Positions 9,625 to 18,457 of a stretch of DNA of 64,000 nt are shown one piece after another. Position 1 is the stretch's first letter. Each line of letters starts with the position of its first letter. A model generated the notes under the pieces. The model saw nothing but the letters and a program-made list of their open reading frames with translations. It was not told where the DNA came from and ran no database searches. The translations under genes were made by a program, and so were the position numbers. Origin of the DNA: Ottowia sp. oral taxon 894 (GTDB taxonomy: Bacteria; Pseudomonadota; Gammaproteobacteria; Burkholderiales; Burkholderiaceae_C); the NCBI RefSeq assembly GCF_001262075.1, contig NZ_CP012073.1, positions 1,971,001 to 2,035,000 of the forward strand, in the 5' to 3' direction.

Positions 9625-9636
9625 AGGCTGCCTGAA
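9625..9636 (+). other. DNA uptake sequence, AG-simDUS dialect
   Basis: AGGCTGCCTGAA matches exactly the 12-mer I know as the Simonsiella/Alysiella uptake dialect. It is a Neisseriaceae feature with no known function in Comamonadaceae and marks the donor of the adjacent oxidoreductase gene. Confidence 0.75.
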
Positions 9637-10164
9637 AACTGAAACCAGCCCGCAGCACGGGCAAAGCCGCCTGATTTCCATCCCCAAGGTTTACAGGCTG
9701 CTTTTGATATGCCGCTCACCTTATTACAAATGTGCCCGGCAATTAGTCAAATAGCACTCCGCCTGCGGTTTTCATTGCATCGTTTCAGATGAATGCAAGC
9801 AGCCGCGCTGCGCTGAAGCATTCGTTGGTCCTGCAGAAATGGAAGTGAACGCAGCCCAAGCACGCGCCCTCGAAGGAATCGCCTTCGCGGAAAAACGCCT
9901 TGATTGGTGCGTTTCGAGCAGATGAAGTCATGTGTTTTTTGCTGTGCTGCCGGTTGCCTGTGCCGTGGCGTTCCGTTGGGCTGGCACGATGGCGACCATT
10001 GCTGATGATCGGCTTGTCCGTGCCCACACCTGCGGTGAACACTTTGTGTCAAGATACTTTTTTTACTGCCCACGGCTCGCCCGGCCACCAGTCAAGCGTC
10101 AGCCAGACCACCGCGTCCATCCGCAGCCATTTTTTTCAATTCAACATCTTTGTCGTAGCCCTCT
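9637..10164. other. Gene-poor gap, possible transferred or degraded DNA
   Basis: 528 bp with no convincing gene. A 48-codon minus frame ending at 9789 (MTSSARNAPIKAFFRE..., with CLGCVHFHFCRTNEC) and a short minus frame near 10160-10095 ([18 protein letters not shown]) look partly protein-like. They may be decayed remnants. No repeat of types A or B lies here, unlike most gaps in the window. Confidence 0.35.
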
Positions 10165-11667
10165 TTGACTACCGAACCTCTCCCTGAAGGCTGGCTTGAG
10201 ATTGAGGCCCTTGACATGGACGCGCAAGGCATCGCCCGCCGCCCCGACGGCAAAGTCGTCTTCGTCGAAGGCGCGCTGCCCGGCGAAATCGTCTCTGCCA
10301 ACGTGCACCGCAAGAAAAACAACTGGGAAGCCGCCAGCTTGCTGGCCGTGCACCGCGAAAGCAGCCAGCGCGTGCGCCCCGGCTGCCCGCACTTTGGCCT
10401 GCACGCGGGCGCGTGCGGCGGCTGCAAGATGCAGCATCTGGACGCCGCCGCGCAAGTGGCCGTCAAGCAGCGCGTGCTGGAAGACAACCTCTGGCGGCTG
10501 GGCAAAGTGCGCCCGGCCAACGTGCTGGCGCCCATCCACGGCCCCGCCTGGGGCTACCGCTGGCGCGCGCGCCTGTCGGTGCGGCATGTGGTGAAAAAAG
10601 GCGAAGTGCTCATCGGCTTTCATGAGCGCAAAAGCCGCTACATCGCCGACATGCGCTCTTGCGCCATCTTGCCGCCGCATGTGAGCGGCTGGCTGCTGCC
10701 GCTGCGCCAGCTCATCGCCGGCATGCACGCGCGCGACACCTGCCCGCAAATCGAAGTGGCCTGCGGCGATGGCGTCACGGCCCTGGTGCTGCGCCATCTG
10801 GAGCCTTTGAGCGAGGCCGACCTGGCGCGCCTGCGCGCCTTCGCCCGCGAGCAGGGCCGCCAGCATCCCATCCAGTGGTGGCTCCAGCCCAAGGGGCCGG
10901 ACAGCGCGCACCGGCTCGATGAAGACGGCGAAGGCGGTGAAAGCGCCCCGCCGCTGGCCTACAGCCTGCCCGAATTCGGCATCACCATGCCCTTTCGCCC
11001 CACCGACTTCACGCAAGTCAATCCGCACATCAACCGCGTGCTCGTCAGCTGCGCGCTGCGCCTGCTGGACGCGCAGCGCGGCGAGCGCGTGATCGACTGG
11101 TTCTGCGGCCTGGGCAACTTCACCCTGCCGCTGGCCACGCGCGCGGGCGAAGTGCTGGGCATTGAAGGCAGCCCCGCCCTGGTGGCCCGCGCCCGCCAGA
11201 ACCTGCAAGCCAACCAGCGCCCCGGCCTGGCGCCCGTGAGCTTTGCCGCCCGCAACCTGTTCGAGATGACGCCCGGACAACTCATGGCCGACGGCCAGGC
11301 CGAGCGCTGGCTGATCGACCCGCCGCGTGAAGGCGCTTTTGCCCTGGCCAAATCGCTGGCCGCCATTCATCAGGCGCGGCTGGGCGCAGCGGCAACAGCG
11401 GAAGCAGCAGCGGAAAACGCATCCGAAACAGCAGGCGAAAGCAGCGAAGCGCCGCCGCCCGTTTCAGCCCAAACCCTGGCGGCTTTTGCCAGCTGGCAGC
11501 CGCCGCGCCGCATCGTTTACGTCAGCTGCAACCCCGCCACCCTCGCCCGCGATGCGGGCCTGCTCGTGCACCAGGCGGGCTACCGTTGCCGCGCCGCTGG
11601 CGTGGTGAACATGTTCCCCCACACCGCCCACGTGGAAAGCGTGGCCGTGTTCGAGCGGGCGGCGTAA
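10165..11667 (+). CDS. rlmD: 23S rRNA (uracil-1939-C5)-methyltransferase RlmD
   Basis: 500 residues. An N-terminal TRAM domain ([16 protein letters not shown]) is followed by the iron-sulfur cysteines C74, C84, C87 and C166, a SAM-binding core ([14 protein letters not shown]) and the catalytic motif [13 protein letters not shown] with C455. It uses SAM to methylate U1939 of 23S rRNA. A low-complexity Ala/Glu insertion of about 40 residues precedes the catalytic motif. The only start fitting the family N-terminus is TTG 10165, with an in-frame TAG three codons upstream and no evident ribosome site, which is unusual for this conserved gene. Confidence 0.93.
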   Translation: MTTEPLPEGWLEIEALDMDAQGIARRPDGKVVFVEGALPGEIVSANVHRKKNNWEAASLLAVHRESSQRVRPGCPHFGLHAGACGGCKMQHLDAAAQVAVKQRVLEDNLWRLGKVRPANVLAPIHGPAWGYRWRARLSVRHVVKKGEVLIGFHERKSRYIADMRSCAILPPHVSGWLLPLRQLIAGMHARDTCPQIEVACGDGVTALVLRHLEPLSEADLARLRAFAREQGRQHPIQWWLQPKGPDSAHRLDEDGEGGESAPPLAYSLPEFGITMPFRPTDFTQVNPHINRVLVSCALRLLDAQRGERVIDWFCGLGNFTLPLATRAGEVLGIEGSPALVARARQNLQANQRPGLAPVSFAARNLFEMTPGQLMADGQAERWLIDPPREGAFALAKSLAAIHQARLGAAATAEAAAENASETAGESSEAPPPVSAQTLAAFASWQPPRRIVYVSCNPATLARDAGLLVHQAGYRCRAAGVVNMFPHTAHVESVAVFERAA

Positions 11668-11713
11668 AGCGCAGCGGCGAGGGGGCTGAAAGAGCAGGGC
11701 AAGGGGCGAGCAG

Positions 11714-11803
11714 GTTTTTTGCTCCTTTATCAATAGCATGAGGTCCTAGTGAATACTGCGCAGGGCCTATTTTTCGGTCTATAAAATTTGCTTCTGTTTT
11801 TGA
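11714..11803 (-). repeat. Type A intergenic repeat (A2)
   Basis: Plus strand reads GCTCCTTTATCAATAGCATG, then AGGTCCTAGTGAATACTGCG, ending ATTTGCTTCTG. It fills most of the gap between rlmD and cca. Confidence 0.85.
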
Positions 11804-11842
11804 TGCCTTCTGGCGCGTCCGGGCCGTCCGGAAACCTGCCTC

Positions 11843-13063
11843 ATGACTGCTTCCGCCACGCCCTTGCCCCCCTTGCGAACCTACATGGTTGGCGGCGCCG
11901 TGCGCGACCGTCTGCTGGGCCTGCCCGTGCACGACCGCGACTGGGTGGTGGTGGGCGCCACGCCCGAAGACATGGCCGCGCGCGGCTTTGTGCCCGTGGG
12001 CAAGGACTTTCCCGTTTTCCTGCACCCGCAAACGCACGAGGAATACGCCCTGGCGCGCACCGAGCGCAAAAGCGCTCCCGGCTACCGGGGCTTTGCCGTG
12101 CAGGCCAGCCCCGCCGTCACGCTGGAAGAAGACCTGGCGCGGCGCGACCTGACCATCAACGCCATTGCCGCCCCCGCGAACTGGGCAGGCGATGAGGCCG
12201 CGCTCATCGACCCCTTTGGCGGCCTGCGCGACTTGCGCGCGGGCGTGCTGCGGCATGTGACCGATGCCTTCCGTGAAGACCCCGTGCGCATCCTGCGCCT
12301 GGCGCGCTTTGCCGCGCGCTTTCACGCCTTTTCCATTGCTCCTGAAACGCAGGCCCTGCTGCGCAGCATGGTGCAAGCAGGCGAAGCCGCCCATCTGGTG
12401 CCCGAGCGCGTGTGGCAAGAGCTGGCGCGCGGCCTGATGCAGCCGCGCCCCTCGCGCATGCTGCATGTGCTGCACGGCTGCGGCGCGCTGGCCGCCGCCC
12501 TGCCCGAACTGGCCGCGTCATACATCACCCACGGCCCGCGCCTGGAGCGCGCGCTGGACGAAGCCGCGCGGCTGAACGCCCCCTTGCCCGCGCGCTACGC
12601 CTGCCTGACGGCGGACATCGCCCCCGCCGCGCTTGCCAGCTTGCACGAACGCCTGCGCCCGCCCGCCGATTGCCAGGCGCTGGCCGACCTGCTGACCCGC
12701 CAGCGCCCGGCCATAGAAGCCAGCGCCGCGCTGCCTGCCGCCGCCCTGGTTGATCTGCTGCAAGCGGGCGATGCGCTGCGCCGCCCCGCCCGCTTTGAAC
12801 AGGCCCTGCTGGCCTGCGAATGCGTAGCCCGCGCGGAGCAGGGCGGAAAAGAGGCGGGCTGCAAGCCCGGCGGGCCAGCCCCCTCCGCCGCGCCCTGGCC
12901 GCCCCGCCAGCGCCTGCTGGCCGCGCTGGCTGCCGCGCAGAGCGTGGACGCCGCCGCCATCGCCCGCCAGGCCGCCGCCAGCGGAGCCAGGGGCGCGCAG
13001 ATTGGCCAGGCGCTGCGGGCGGCGCGCGTGCAGGCCGTGCAAACGCTGGCTGGTCTGGGCTGA
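11843..13063 (+). CDS. cca: CCA-adding tRNA nucleotidyltransferase
   Basis: 406 residues of the class II nucleotidyltransferase family. [11 protein letters not shown] (16-26) and DRDW with the metal-binding aspartates D31 and D33 form the active site; [10 protein letters not shown] and the downstream [16 protein letters not shown] are the nucleotide-recognition and head motifs. The enzyme adds or repairs the 3' CCA of tRNAs. A C-terminal HD phosphohydrolase domain, present in the E. coli type, is not evident. A Gly/Pro-rich stretch occurs near residues 333-352. Confidence 0.94.
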   Translation: MTASATPLPPLRTYMVGGAVRDRLLGLPVHDRDWVVVGATPEDMAARGFVPVGKDFPVFLHPQTHEEYALARTERKSAPGYRGFAVQASPAVTLEEDLARRDLTINAIAAPANWAGDEAALIDPFGGLRDLRAGVLRHVTDAFREDPVRILRLARFAARFHAFSIAPETQALLRSMVQAGEAAHLVPERVWQELARGLMQPRPSRMLHVLHGCGALAAALPELAASYITHGPRLERALDEAARLNAPLPARYACLTADIAPAALASLHERLRPPADCQALADLLTRQRPAIEASAALPAAALVDLLQAGDALRRPARFEQALLACECVARAEQGGKEAGCKPGGPAPSAAPWPPRQRLLAALAAAQSVDAAAIARQAAASGARGAQIGQALRAARVQAVQTLAGLG

Positions 13064-13118
13064 AGCGGGCTGCCGGGCGCAGAGGCTCTGGTCATTGGCC
13101 AGCTGGCGGGCCGGAAAC

Positions 13119-13206
13119 CAAAAAAAAGAGCAAATCTAAGGGGGCAAAAAATGGCTCTTGCGCCCTTTTCACTAGGACATCATGCTATGGATAGAGGAGC
13201 TGAAAA
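13119..13206 (+). repeat. Type A intergenic repeat (A3)
   Basis: AGAGCAAATCTAAGGGG, then CACTAGGACATCATGCTATG and GATAGAGGAGC. It lies in the convergent gap between cca and the next leftward gene. Confidence 0.85.
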
Positions 13207-13239
13207 TCCTTCCCGCATGGGCATTGACAGGCGCGTGGC

Positions 13240-13269
13240 CGAAAAAAAGCGCCGCGAGAAGCGGCGCTT
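13240..13269 (-). terminator. Intrinsic terminator
   Basis: AAGCGCCGC (13247-13255) and GCGGCGCTT (13261-13269) pair around GAGAA and are followed on the minus strand by a T run. It ends the leftward gene at 13291-13932. Confidence 0.88.
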
Positions 13270-13290
13270 GTGCGGTGGGCCAAGAGCGCG

Positions 13291-13932
13291 TCAGTGCAGA
13301 TGGCGCGGCCTGCGCCCGCCGCCGTGGCCGCCCGCGTTGCCTGAACCGCCTGGGCTGCCGGAGCCGCCACGGGGGCGGCTCATGTCCAGCGAGCTGGTCA
13401 GGTCGTTGAAACGGTTGGCAAAGAGCTGGTCAATGGCATGCACCACGCCGCCCAGCTCGGCGCTGTCGAAATGGCGCTCCATCAGGCGCACCACGTCTTC
13501 CACGAGCAAGTCGCGCTGCACCTGCATGATGGCCTGCGGCGTGGGGCCGATGAACAGCAGCACGAAGTCATCGCGCGCCTCGCGGCCTTCGTCTTCGTCG
13601 TCTTCATCGAAATCCACGTCGTAGAACGAGACTTCGATAGGCGCGCCGTACTCGGCCAGGTCATTGAGGTTCATGCACAGGTCATCGAGCTGCTGGCGGA
13701 AGTCTTCGCCGCCTTCCACCGTCCAGCACATTTGCAAGGTGCGCGTGATGGTGTCGTAGCGGATGCCTGGCTCTTCCTCGTACAGGCTGGCTGCGCCGCC
13801 AGCCAGCGAGCGCGCGCCCGCGTACTGCCACAGGGGCTTGAGCGCCTCTTCAATGGCCTCCAGGCGGGTGCCGGGGCGCAGTTTCACATCGCCATGCACA
13901 TGGATTTCAAAGGCATTGTCATTGGCGCTCAT
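13291..13932 (-). CDS. Conserved hypothetical acidic protein with Gly-rich tail
   Basis: 213 residues, no assigned function. The body is acidic with a strong DFDEDDEDEG patch near residues 107-116, and the last 30 residues are a Gly/Ser/His/Arg-rich tail ending GGGRRPRHLH. No signal peptide or membrane segment is seen, so it is probably cytoplasmic. It resembles hypothetical proteins I recall from Burkholderiales, but I cannot name a characterised member. It is a single-gene leftward unit with its own terminator. Confidence 0.75.
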   Translation of the reverse strand: MSANDNAFEIHVHGDVKLRPGTRLEAIEEALKPLWQYAGARSLAGGAASLYEEEPGIRYDTITRTLQMCWTVEGGEDFRQQLDDLCMNLNDLAEYGAPIEVSFYDVDFDEDDEDEGREARDDFVLLFIGPTPQAIMQVQRDLLVEDVVRLMERHFDSAELGGVVHAIDQLFANRFNDLTSSLDMSRPRGGSGSPGGSGNAGGHGGGRRPRHLH

Positions 13933-14082
13933 GGCGTTTTCCTTGGTTTGTGAAGGCGGTCGGGCCGGGCAGGCCCGCAGCGCGAAAGATTATGCCCGTG
14001 GGGGCTTGGCGCCTGTTCACGGCCCGTCCGTGGGTGCAAAAGGGCGGACTTGGACGGACACGGCCAGCCTCTGAACGGTTTT

Positions 14083-14643
14083 TTACTTGAGCAGGCGGCG
14101 GCGGTGCACGGCCAAATGCACGCCCAGCAGCAGCACGAACACGCCGCCCAGCGCCGCGTGCCCGCGCTTGGCCCCCGTGGCGGCCAGCGCCAGCGAAGCG
14201 CCCAGCGTGAGCAGCATGCCGCGCTTGGCCCAGCGGTTGATGACATTGCGCGCGGGTGCGTGATGCGGGTGTGGCGCTGGCGGCGCGGCGGGCACGCTCA
14301 GATGGGCCGCCCGCGCGGCGCTGGCGGCTGCGCGGCGGTTTTGCCGGGGCTGGCGCGGTGCAGGGCTGGACGGGCGGGCCGCAGCGCCTGCGTCATCGTT
14401 GGCGGCGGGCTGCAAGGCGGCTTGCACGGCGGCGGCCAGCAAGGCTTCGGCCTGCGGCTGCGGCAGCGTGGCCGCGTCGTAATGCAGCAGCAGGCTGCCC
14501 ACGCGGGCATTGGTTTGCACGCGGATCACGCCCGGCTGCGCCTGCAAGGCGCTGCGCGCCTGGGCCAGCGCCCGCGCTTGCCGCAGCACCGGCCCGCGCA
14601 AGCGCACGCGCCCCGGCAGAGCCGAGGCCACGAGTGAATTCAT
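14083..14643 (-). CDS. HMA-like domain membrane protein
   Basis: 186 residues. The N-terminal 80 residues resemble a heavy-metal-associated fold that lacks the CxxC metal site (ALPGRVRLRGPVL, then QPGVIRVQTNARVGSLLLHYD), the pattern of HMA_2-type domains. An Ala/Pro/His-rich linker follows, then one or two hydrophobic segments near the C-terminus (GMLLTLGASLALAATGA and ALGGVFVLLLGVHLAV). It is probably an inner-membrane protein. Metal binding through the HPHH linker is possible but speculative. It lies leftward and downstream of yqeY across a type A repeat. Confidence 0.7.
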   Translation of the reverse strand: MNSLVASALPGRVRLRGPVLRQARALAQARSALQAQPGVIRVQTNARVGSLLLHYDAATLPQPQAEALLAAAVQAALQPAANDDAGAAARPSSPAPRQPRQNRRAAASAARAAHLSVPAAPPAPHPHHAPARNVINRWAKRGMLLTLGASLALAATGAKRGHAALGGVFVLLLGVHLAVHRRRLLK

Positions 14644-14749
14644 GGAGAACTTTCAGGAAAAAAGGCGCGGATTGTAGGAATGGCCGCTCATTTGTGCTGG
14701 CGTGGCGCGCCTTGCCCGCGCTGGCGGCGCGCTTGCCGGGAAAGGAGGC

Positions 14750-14838
14750 TATTTGCTCCTTGAACAATAGCGCGATGTCCCCGTGGAAATTGCGCCAAAG
14801 CCGTTTTTCAGGCGCTGGATTTGCTCCTGAATCAAAAG
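14750..14838 (-). repeat. Type A intergenic repeat (A4)
   Basis: ATTTGCTCCTTGAACAATAG, then GCGATGTCCCCGTGGAAATT, then AAAGCCGTTTTTCAGGC, ending ATTTGCTCCTG. A divergent copy (CCTAGT has become CCCCGT). Confidence 0.8.
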
Positions 14839-14871
14839 CGAAACAGGAGCAGAAAGCCGGATAGGCGCGCC

Positions 14872-15318
14872 TTATCCGGCCAGCGCGGCCTTGACGGCGG
14901 CGGAGACGGCGGCCATGTCGGCCTTGCCCGCCAGGCGCGCTTTGGCTGCGCCCATCACTTTGCCCATGCCGGCGGGGCCGCTGGCGCCCACTTCAGCCAC
15001 CAGCGCCTTGACGGCGGCGGCCACTTCTTCGGCGGACAGGCGCGCGGGCAGATAGGCTTGCAGCACGGCCAGTTCGGCGGTTTCCTTGTCGGCCAGGTCC
15101 TGGCGGCCCGCCTGGGTGAAGGCGGCGATGCTGTCCTTGCGCTGCTTGGCGAGCTTGTCCACGATGGCGGCGACGGCCGCGTCATCCAGCGTCACGCGCT
15201 CATCCACTTCCTTTTGCTTGATGGCCGCTTGCAGCAGGCGTATGGCGCCCAGGCGCGCGCTGTCCTTGGCGCGCATGGCGGCTTTCATGTCTTCAGTGAT
15301 GCGTTCCTTGAGGGTCAT
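14872..15318 (-). CDS. GatB/YqeY domain-containing protein
   Basis: 148 residues, the standard length of the YqeY family, which shares the tRNA-contacting tail domain of the GatB amidotransferase subunit. Typical features are the N-terminal LKERITEDMKAAMRAKD, EVDERVTLDDAAV and the C-terminal GPAGMGKVMGAAKARLAGKAD. Its function is unsettled; it accompanies rpsU in many proteobacteria, as here. It follows rpsU with a terminator-like hairpin between them, so read-through rather than full termination may set its level. Confidence 0.93.
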   Translation of the reverse strand: MTLKERITEDMKAAMRAKDSARLGAIRLLQAAIKQKEVDERVTLDDAAVAAIVDKLAKQRKDSIAAFTQAGRQDLADKETAELAVLQAYLPARLSAEEVAAAVKALVAEVGASGPAGMGKVMGAAKARLAGKADMAAVSAAVKAALAG

Positions 15319-15353
15319 TTTTCACTTTCGGCTTGTGGCGCGGGGCCAATGAA

Positions 15354-15387
15354 AAAAGGCTCGCTGAGCGTCCCCGGCGAGCCTTTT
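15354..15387 (-). terminator. Hairpin terminator/attenuator between rpsU and yqeY
   Basis: AAAAGGCTCGC (15354-15364) pairs with GCGAGCCTTTT (15377-15387). A/T tracts on both sides allow use in either direction. Its place inside the rpsU-yqeY unit suggests partial termination. Confidence 0.8.
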
Positions 15388-15412
15388 GAAAACGTGCGTG
15401 TGAGCCGTGCGT

Positions 15413-15625
15413 TCAGTACAGCTTTTTGGGCAGCTGCATGCTGCGCACGCGCTTGTAGTGGCGCTTGACGGCAGCGGCCTTCTTGCGCTTGCGCTCGGCG
15501 GTGGGCTTTTCATAGAACTCGCGGGCGCGCAGTTCGGTCAGCAGACCCAGCTTTTCGATGGTGCGCTTGAAGCGGCGCAGGGCCACGTCAAACGGCTCGT
15601 TTTCTTTCACACGGATGGTGGTCAT
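15413..15625 (-). CDS. rpsU: 30S ribosomal protein S21
   Basis: 70 residues, the exact S21 length. It begins [21 protein letters not shown], then has the [21 protein letters not shown] basic segment typical of beta-proteobacterial S21. It is a component of the small ribosomal subunit near the 3' end of 16S rRNA. Leftward, first gene of the unit with yqeY. Confidence 0.97.
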
Positions 15626-15777
15626 TTAAATGAAGGTTTTCCATGAATGTGCGGCCAGCGGGCACGGGCCAGATCAGCTCCCGCGCCATGCGCCGCAAAA
15701 GTCGCCCCGCTTTCAGAAACTAGTATGTGGCCGCGGGGCTTTTGCCAGCAAAGCCGCGCATTATAGCCAGCCACGCC

Positions 15778-16413
15778 TCATTCAGAAACGTCAGGAGCAG
15801 GCGCCGCCTGCTGCGGCTTGCGCGGCGGCTTGGGGCGGGGCGGCTTGCTGGTGTGAATGATCTGCGTGGCCTGCGCCATTTCGCTCGCCGCCAGCAAAGG
15901 GAAGGCTTGGGCGGCGCGGTCCATGGCTTGTTCGATGCCGATGCGTTCATCCAGCGGCGGCTTGCGCAGCACCCAGGCCGCCACTTCCGCCTTGTGGCCG
16001 GGATGGCCAATGCCCAGGCGCAGCCGCCAGTAATCGCCGCTGCCCAGTTGCGCATGAATGTCGCGCAGGCCGTTGTGCCCGGCGTGGCCGCCGCCTTGCT
16101 TGAGTTTGGCCTCGCCCGCAGGCAGATCCAGCTCGTCGTGCGCCACCAGAATTTCCTGCGGCGCGATTTTGTAAAAACGCGCCAGCGCCGCCACGGCCTT
16201 GCCGGAGAGGTTCATGAACGTCTGCGGCTTGAGCAGCCAGACGGATTGCCCTTGCACGCTGGCGCGCGCCGCGTGGCCGTGAAAGGCGCGCTCGGGCGCC
16301 AGCGTTGCGCCCAGCTGGCGGGCGATCTGGTCAATCCACCAGAAACCCGCGTTGTGGCGCGTGTCGGCATATTCAGGCCCGGGGTTGCCCAGGCCAACAA
16401 AGAGTTTGATCAT
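15778..16413 (-). CDS. pth: Peptidyl-tRNA hydrolase
   Basis: 211 residues. [19 protein letters not shown] contains the catalytic His20, and the later motifs FMNLSG, HDELDLP with the active-site aspartate, and [13 protein letters not shown] are all intact. The enzyme releases tRNA from peptidyl-tRNA after premature termination. The C-terminus has an extra Pro/Lys/Arg-rich tail ([10 protein letters not shown]) beyond the usual 190 or so residues. The common upstream partner rplY is absent; instead a long gene-poor gap follows on that side. Confidence 0.96.
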   Translation of the reverse strand: MIKLFVGLGNPGPEYADTRHNAGFWWIDQIARQLGATLAPERAFHGHAARASVQGQSVWLLKPQTFMNLSGKAVAALARFYKIAPQEILVAHDELDLPAGEAKLKQGGGHAGHNGLRDIHAQLGSGDYWRLRLGIGHPGHKAEVAAWVLRKPPLDERIGIEQAMDRAAQAFPLLAASEMAQATQIIHTSKPPRPKPPRKPQQAAPAPDVSE

Positions 16414-17200
16414 GGGCGGCGATTATTGTGGAAGCGCTGCTCTTGCAGCGGCGTATTTTCCTGGCCGGTTCCAGTCAGGATGGAGCCGGCCATGAGGTTT
16501 GAAATCTTCCGGCAGCATGTCTTGATTTCAGGCGCAGCCAAATTGAATGGGGCGATGGCGAGATTGAAATATATCTGGTGATTTTCTAAGGCCAGAAAGA
16601 CGATTTGTCCGCCATGACGCGTGGCGCCTGATCTGGATAAATGCCTATTTATGTTGAGAAGAAAATTGGAAAAACCGTTTTTATTGCCCGGAGCCATTGA
16701 ATGAACTAAATGGCGGTCGAATGATCAGGAAGGGCCGGTAAAAGGCTGATAAAAGTCTGTTGGAAAGCGGTTGAGCCGCGCGGCGCATGCACCATGCCGT
16801 TTTCGCGCAGATTACAGAGGCAGGGCAATTTCATTTGCCGCAGAAAGGGCGCGAGCGGATTTTCCGAAGGCGGATCAGGGTTTTCCTTAATGATGAATGA
16901 ATATTCTGGTCGATATTCCGTGTATAATGCCCCGGACATTTTTCCCTGACCGAAGGCGCTGCGCGTCTTCACCTCTTTGCATGGCCCCGCAACAGGGTCA
17001 TCACCCTTCGCCAGGGGCCGCGCGCCCCTGATTTCCCTTCAGCGAAAGGGCGCCGCGCCTGCCGGGCGCGGGCCGCTTTTTCGCGCCGGGCGCGGTTCAT
17101 TGAGGGCTTGTCGAACCAGGGAATGGGCAATGGGTCTTTGGCCTTGCGCCTTTCGGCATCCCCTGGTCGGCCGCGCCGCCGACGACAAGGAGTGCGCCTC
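16414..17200. other. Gene-poor gap with proVWX leader
   Basis: 787 bp. The left 450 bp are less GC-rich and hold only short unconvincing minus frames (16410-16697, 16706-16972). TATAAT at 16923-16928 is a good -10 hexamer, with no strong -35, and could start a 260-nt leader for proV. The leader from about 17015 contains several GC-rich hairpins, described separately. Confidence 0.5.
17053..17095 (+). promoter_or_regulatory. Possible alternative-hairpin leader of proVWX
   Basis: CCGCGCC (17053-17059) can pair with GGCGCGG at 17065-17071, leaving TTTTT at 17077-17081 just downstream, or with the second GGCGCGG at 17089-17095, placing the T run in a loop. The 10-mer CCGGGCGCGG occurs twice (17062-17071 and 17086-17095). 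This is the arrangement of an attenuator, but a 5-nt gap before the T run weakens it, and GC-rich DNA makes such pairings by chance. Confidence 0.3.
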
Positions 17201-18457
17201 ATGGCCAAGCAAATCCGCGTCGAGCATGTTTTCAAGGTGTTCGGCAACCATCCCCAGCAGGCGCTTGCGCTGGCGCGCGAAGGCGCGGGCAAGCAGCAGA
17301 TTCTGGAAAAAACGGGGCAGTCCATTGGTGTGTTTGACGCCGATTTCACCATCGAGGCGGGCGAGCTGTTCGTCATCATGGGGCTGTCGGGTTCGGGCAA
17401 ATCCACGCTGGTGCGCATGCTCAACGGGCTGATTGAACCGACGGCCGGGCGCGTGGTGATTGAGGGGCAGGACATCAACGCGCTGCCTGCCGCCGCCTTG
17501 CGCGCGCTGCGGCGCAAGGACATCAGCATGGTGTTCCAGTCGTTTGCGCTGATGCCGCACATGACGGTGCTGGACAACACGGCGTTTGGCCTGGAGCTGG
17601 CGGGCGTGCCGCGCGATGAGCGCCAGCGGCAGGCCGCGCAGGCGCTGGAGCAGGTGGGCCTGGGCGGCTGGGGCGCCCAATACCCGGACGAGCTTTCGGG
17701 CGGCATGCAGCAGCGCGTGGGGCTGGCGCGGGCGCTGGCGTCTGACCCGGCCATCTTGCTGATGGACGAGGCGTTTTCGGCGCTGGACCCCATCATCCGC
17801 GCTGAAATGCAGGGCGAGCTGCTGCGTTTGCAGCAGCTGCGGCGGCGCACCATCGTTTTCATTTCGCACGATTTGCAGGAGGCCATGCGCATTGGCGACC
17901 GCATCGCCATCATGCGCGACGGGCAGGTGGTGCAAATCGGCACGCCGGACGAAATCCTGCGCGCGCCAGCCAATGCCTTTGTGCGCGACTTCGTGCGCGG
18001 CGTGGACGCCTCGGCGGTGTTCAAGGCGGCGGACATTGCCCGCAAGCCGGCGGTGGTTTACGTCTCGCATCACGCCGATCGCGGCTGCCGGCCCGTGCTG
18101 GCGCTGCTGCAGGAGTCAGACCGCAGCCATGCCTACATCGTCAATTCGCGCCAGCAGTTTGAAGGCGTGGTGTCGCAAGACGCGCTGCGCGCCGCGCTGC
18201 ACGGCCACACCGGCCCGCTGGGCTTGCAGCACGCCATGCTGGCGGATGTGCCGCTGATCGAGGCGGGCGCGCCCGTGGCCGATCTGGTGGGCCAGGTGGC
18301 GCAAGCGCCGTATGCCGTGCCCGTGGTGGGCGAAGCCGGGCGCTTTCTGGGCGCCATCAGCAAGAGCACGCTGCTGAAGTTTCTGGACCCGGGCACGCCG
18401 CCGCTGCCGCCGCAAGCCCCTCCCGCCAACGCCGACACGCAAAGGAGCGCCGCATGA
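17201..18457 (+). CDS. proV: Glycine betaine/L-proline ABC transporter, ATP-binding protein
   Basis: 418 residues. Walker [10 protein letters not shown] (61-69), signature [10 protein letters not shown] (165-174) and Walker B ILLMDE (185-190) are intact. A C-terminal tandem CBS-like region follows from about residue 280, as in ProV/OpuAA, where it senses ionic strength. It energises uptake of compatible solutes under osmotic stress. ATG 17201 is chosen because AAGGAG lies 8 bp upstream. The stop overlaps the start of proW by 4 bp. Confidence 0.96.
   Translation: MAKQIRVEHVFKVFGNHPQQALALAREGAGKQQILEKTGQSIGVFDADFTIEAGELFVIMGLSGSGKSTLVRMLNGLIEPTAGRVVIEGQDINALPAAALRALRRKDISMVFQSFALMPHMTVLDNTAFGLELAGVPRDERQRQAAQALEQVGLGGWGAQYPDELSGGMQQRVGLARALASDPAILLMDEAFSALDPIIRAEMQGELLRLQQLRRRTIVFISHDLQEAMRIGDRIAIMRDGQVVQIGTPDEILRAPANAFVRDFVRGVDASAVFKAADIARKPAVVYVSHHADRGCRPVLALLQESDRSHAYIVNSRQQFEGVVSQDALRAALHGHTGPLGLQHAMLADVPLIEAGAPVADLVGQVAQAPYAVPVVGEAGRFLGAISKSTLLKFLDPGTPPLPPQAPPANADTQRSAA

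Noticed and set aside
9700-9712. Further uptake-sequence copies near 9.7 kb (ACAGGCTGCTTTT)
   Set aside because: Only partial identity to AGGCTGCCTGAA; not counted as an uptake sequence.
16410-16972. Two minus frames of about 90 codons upstream of pth
   Set aside because: No ribosome sites, no recognised motifs and weak codon structure; more likely non-coding.
17015-17200. Known metabolite riboswitch before proV
   Set aside because: No conserved core of a riboswitch class I know could be matched; only generic GC-rich hairpins are present.
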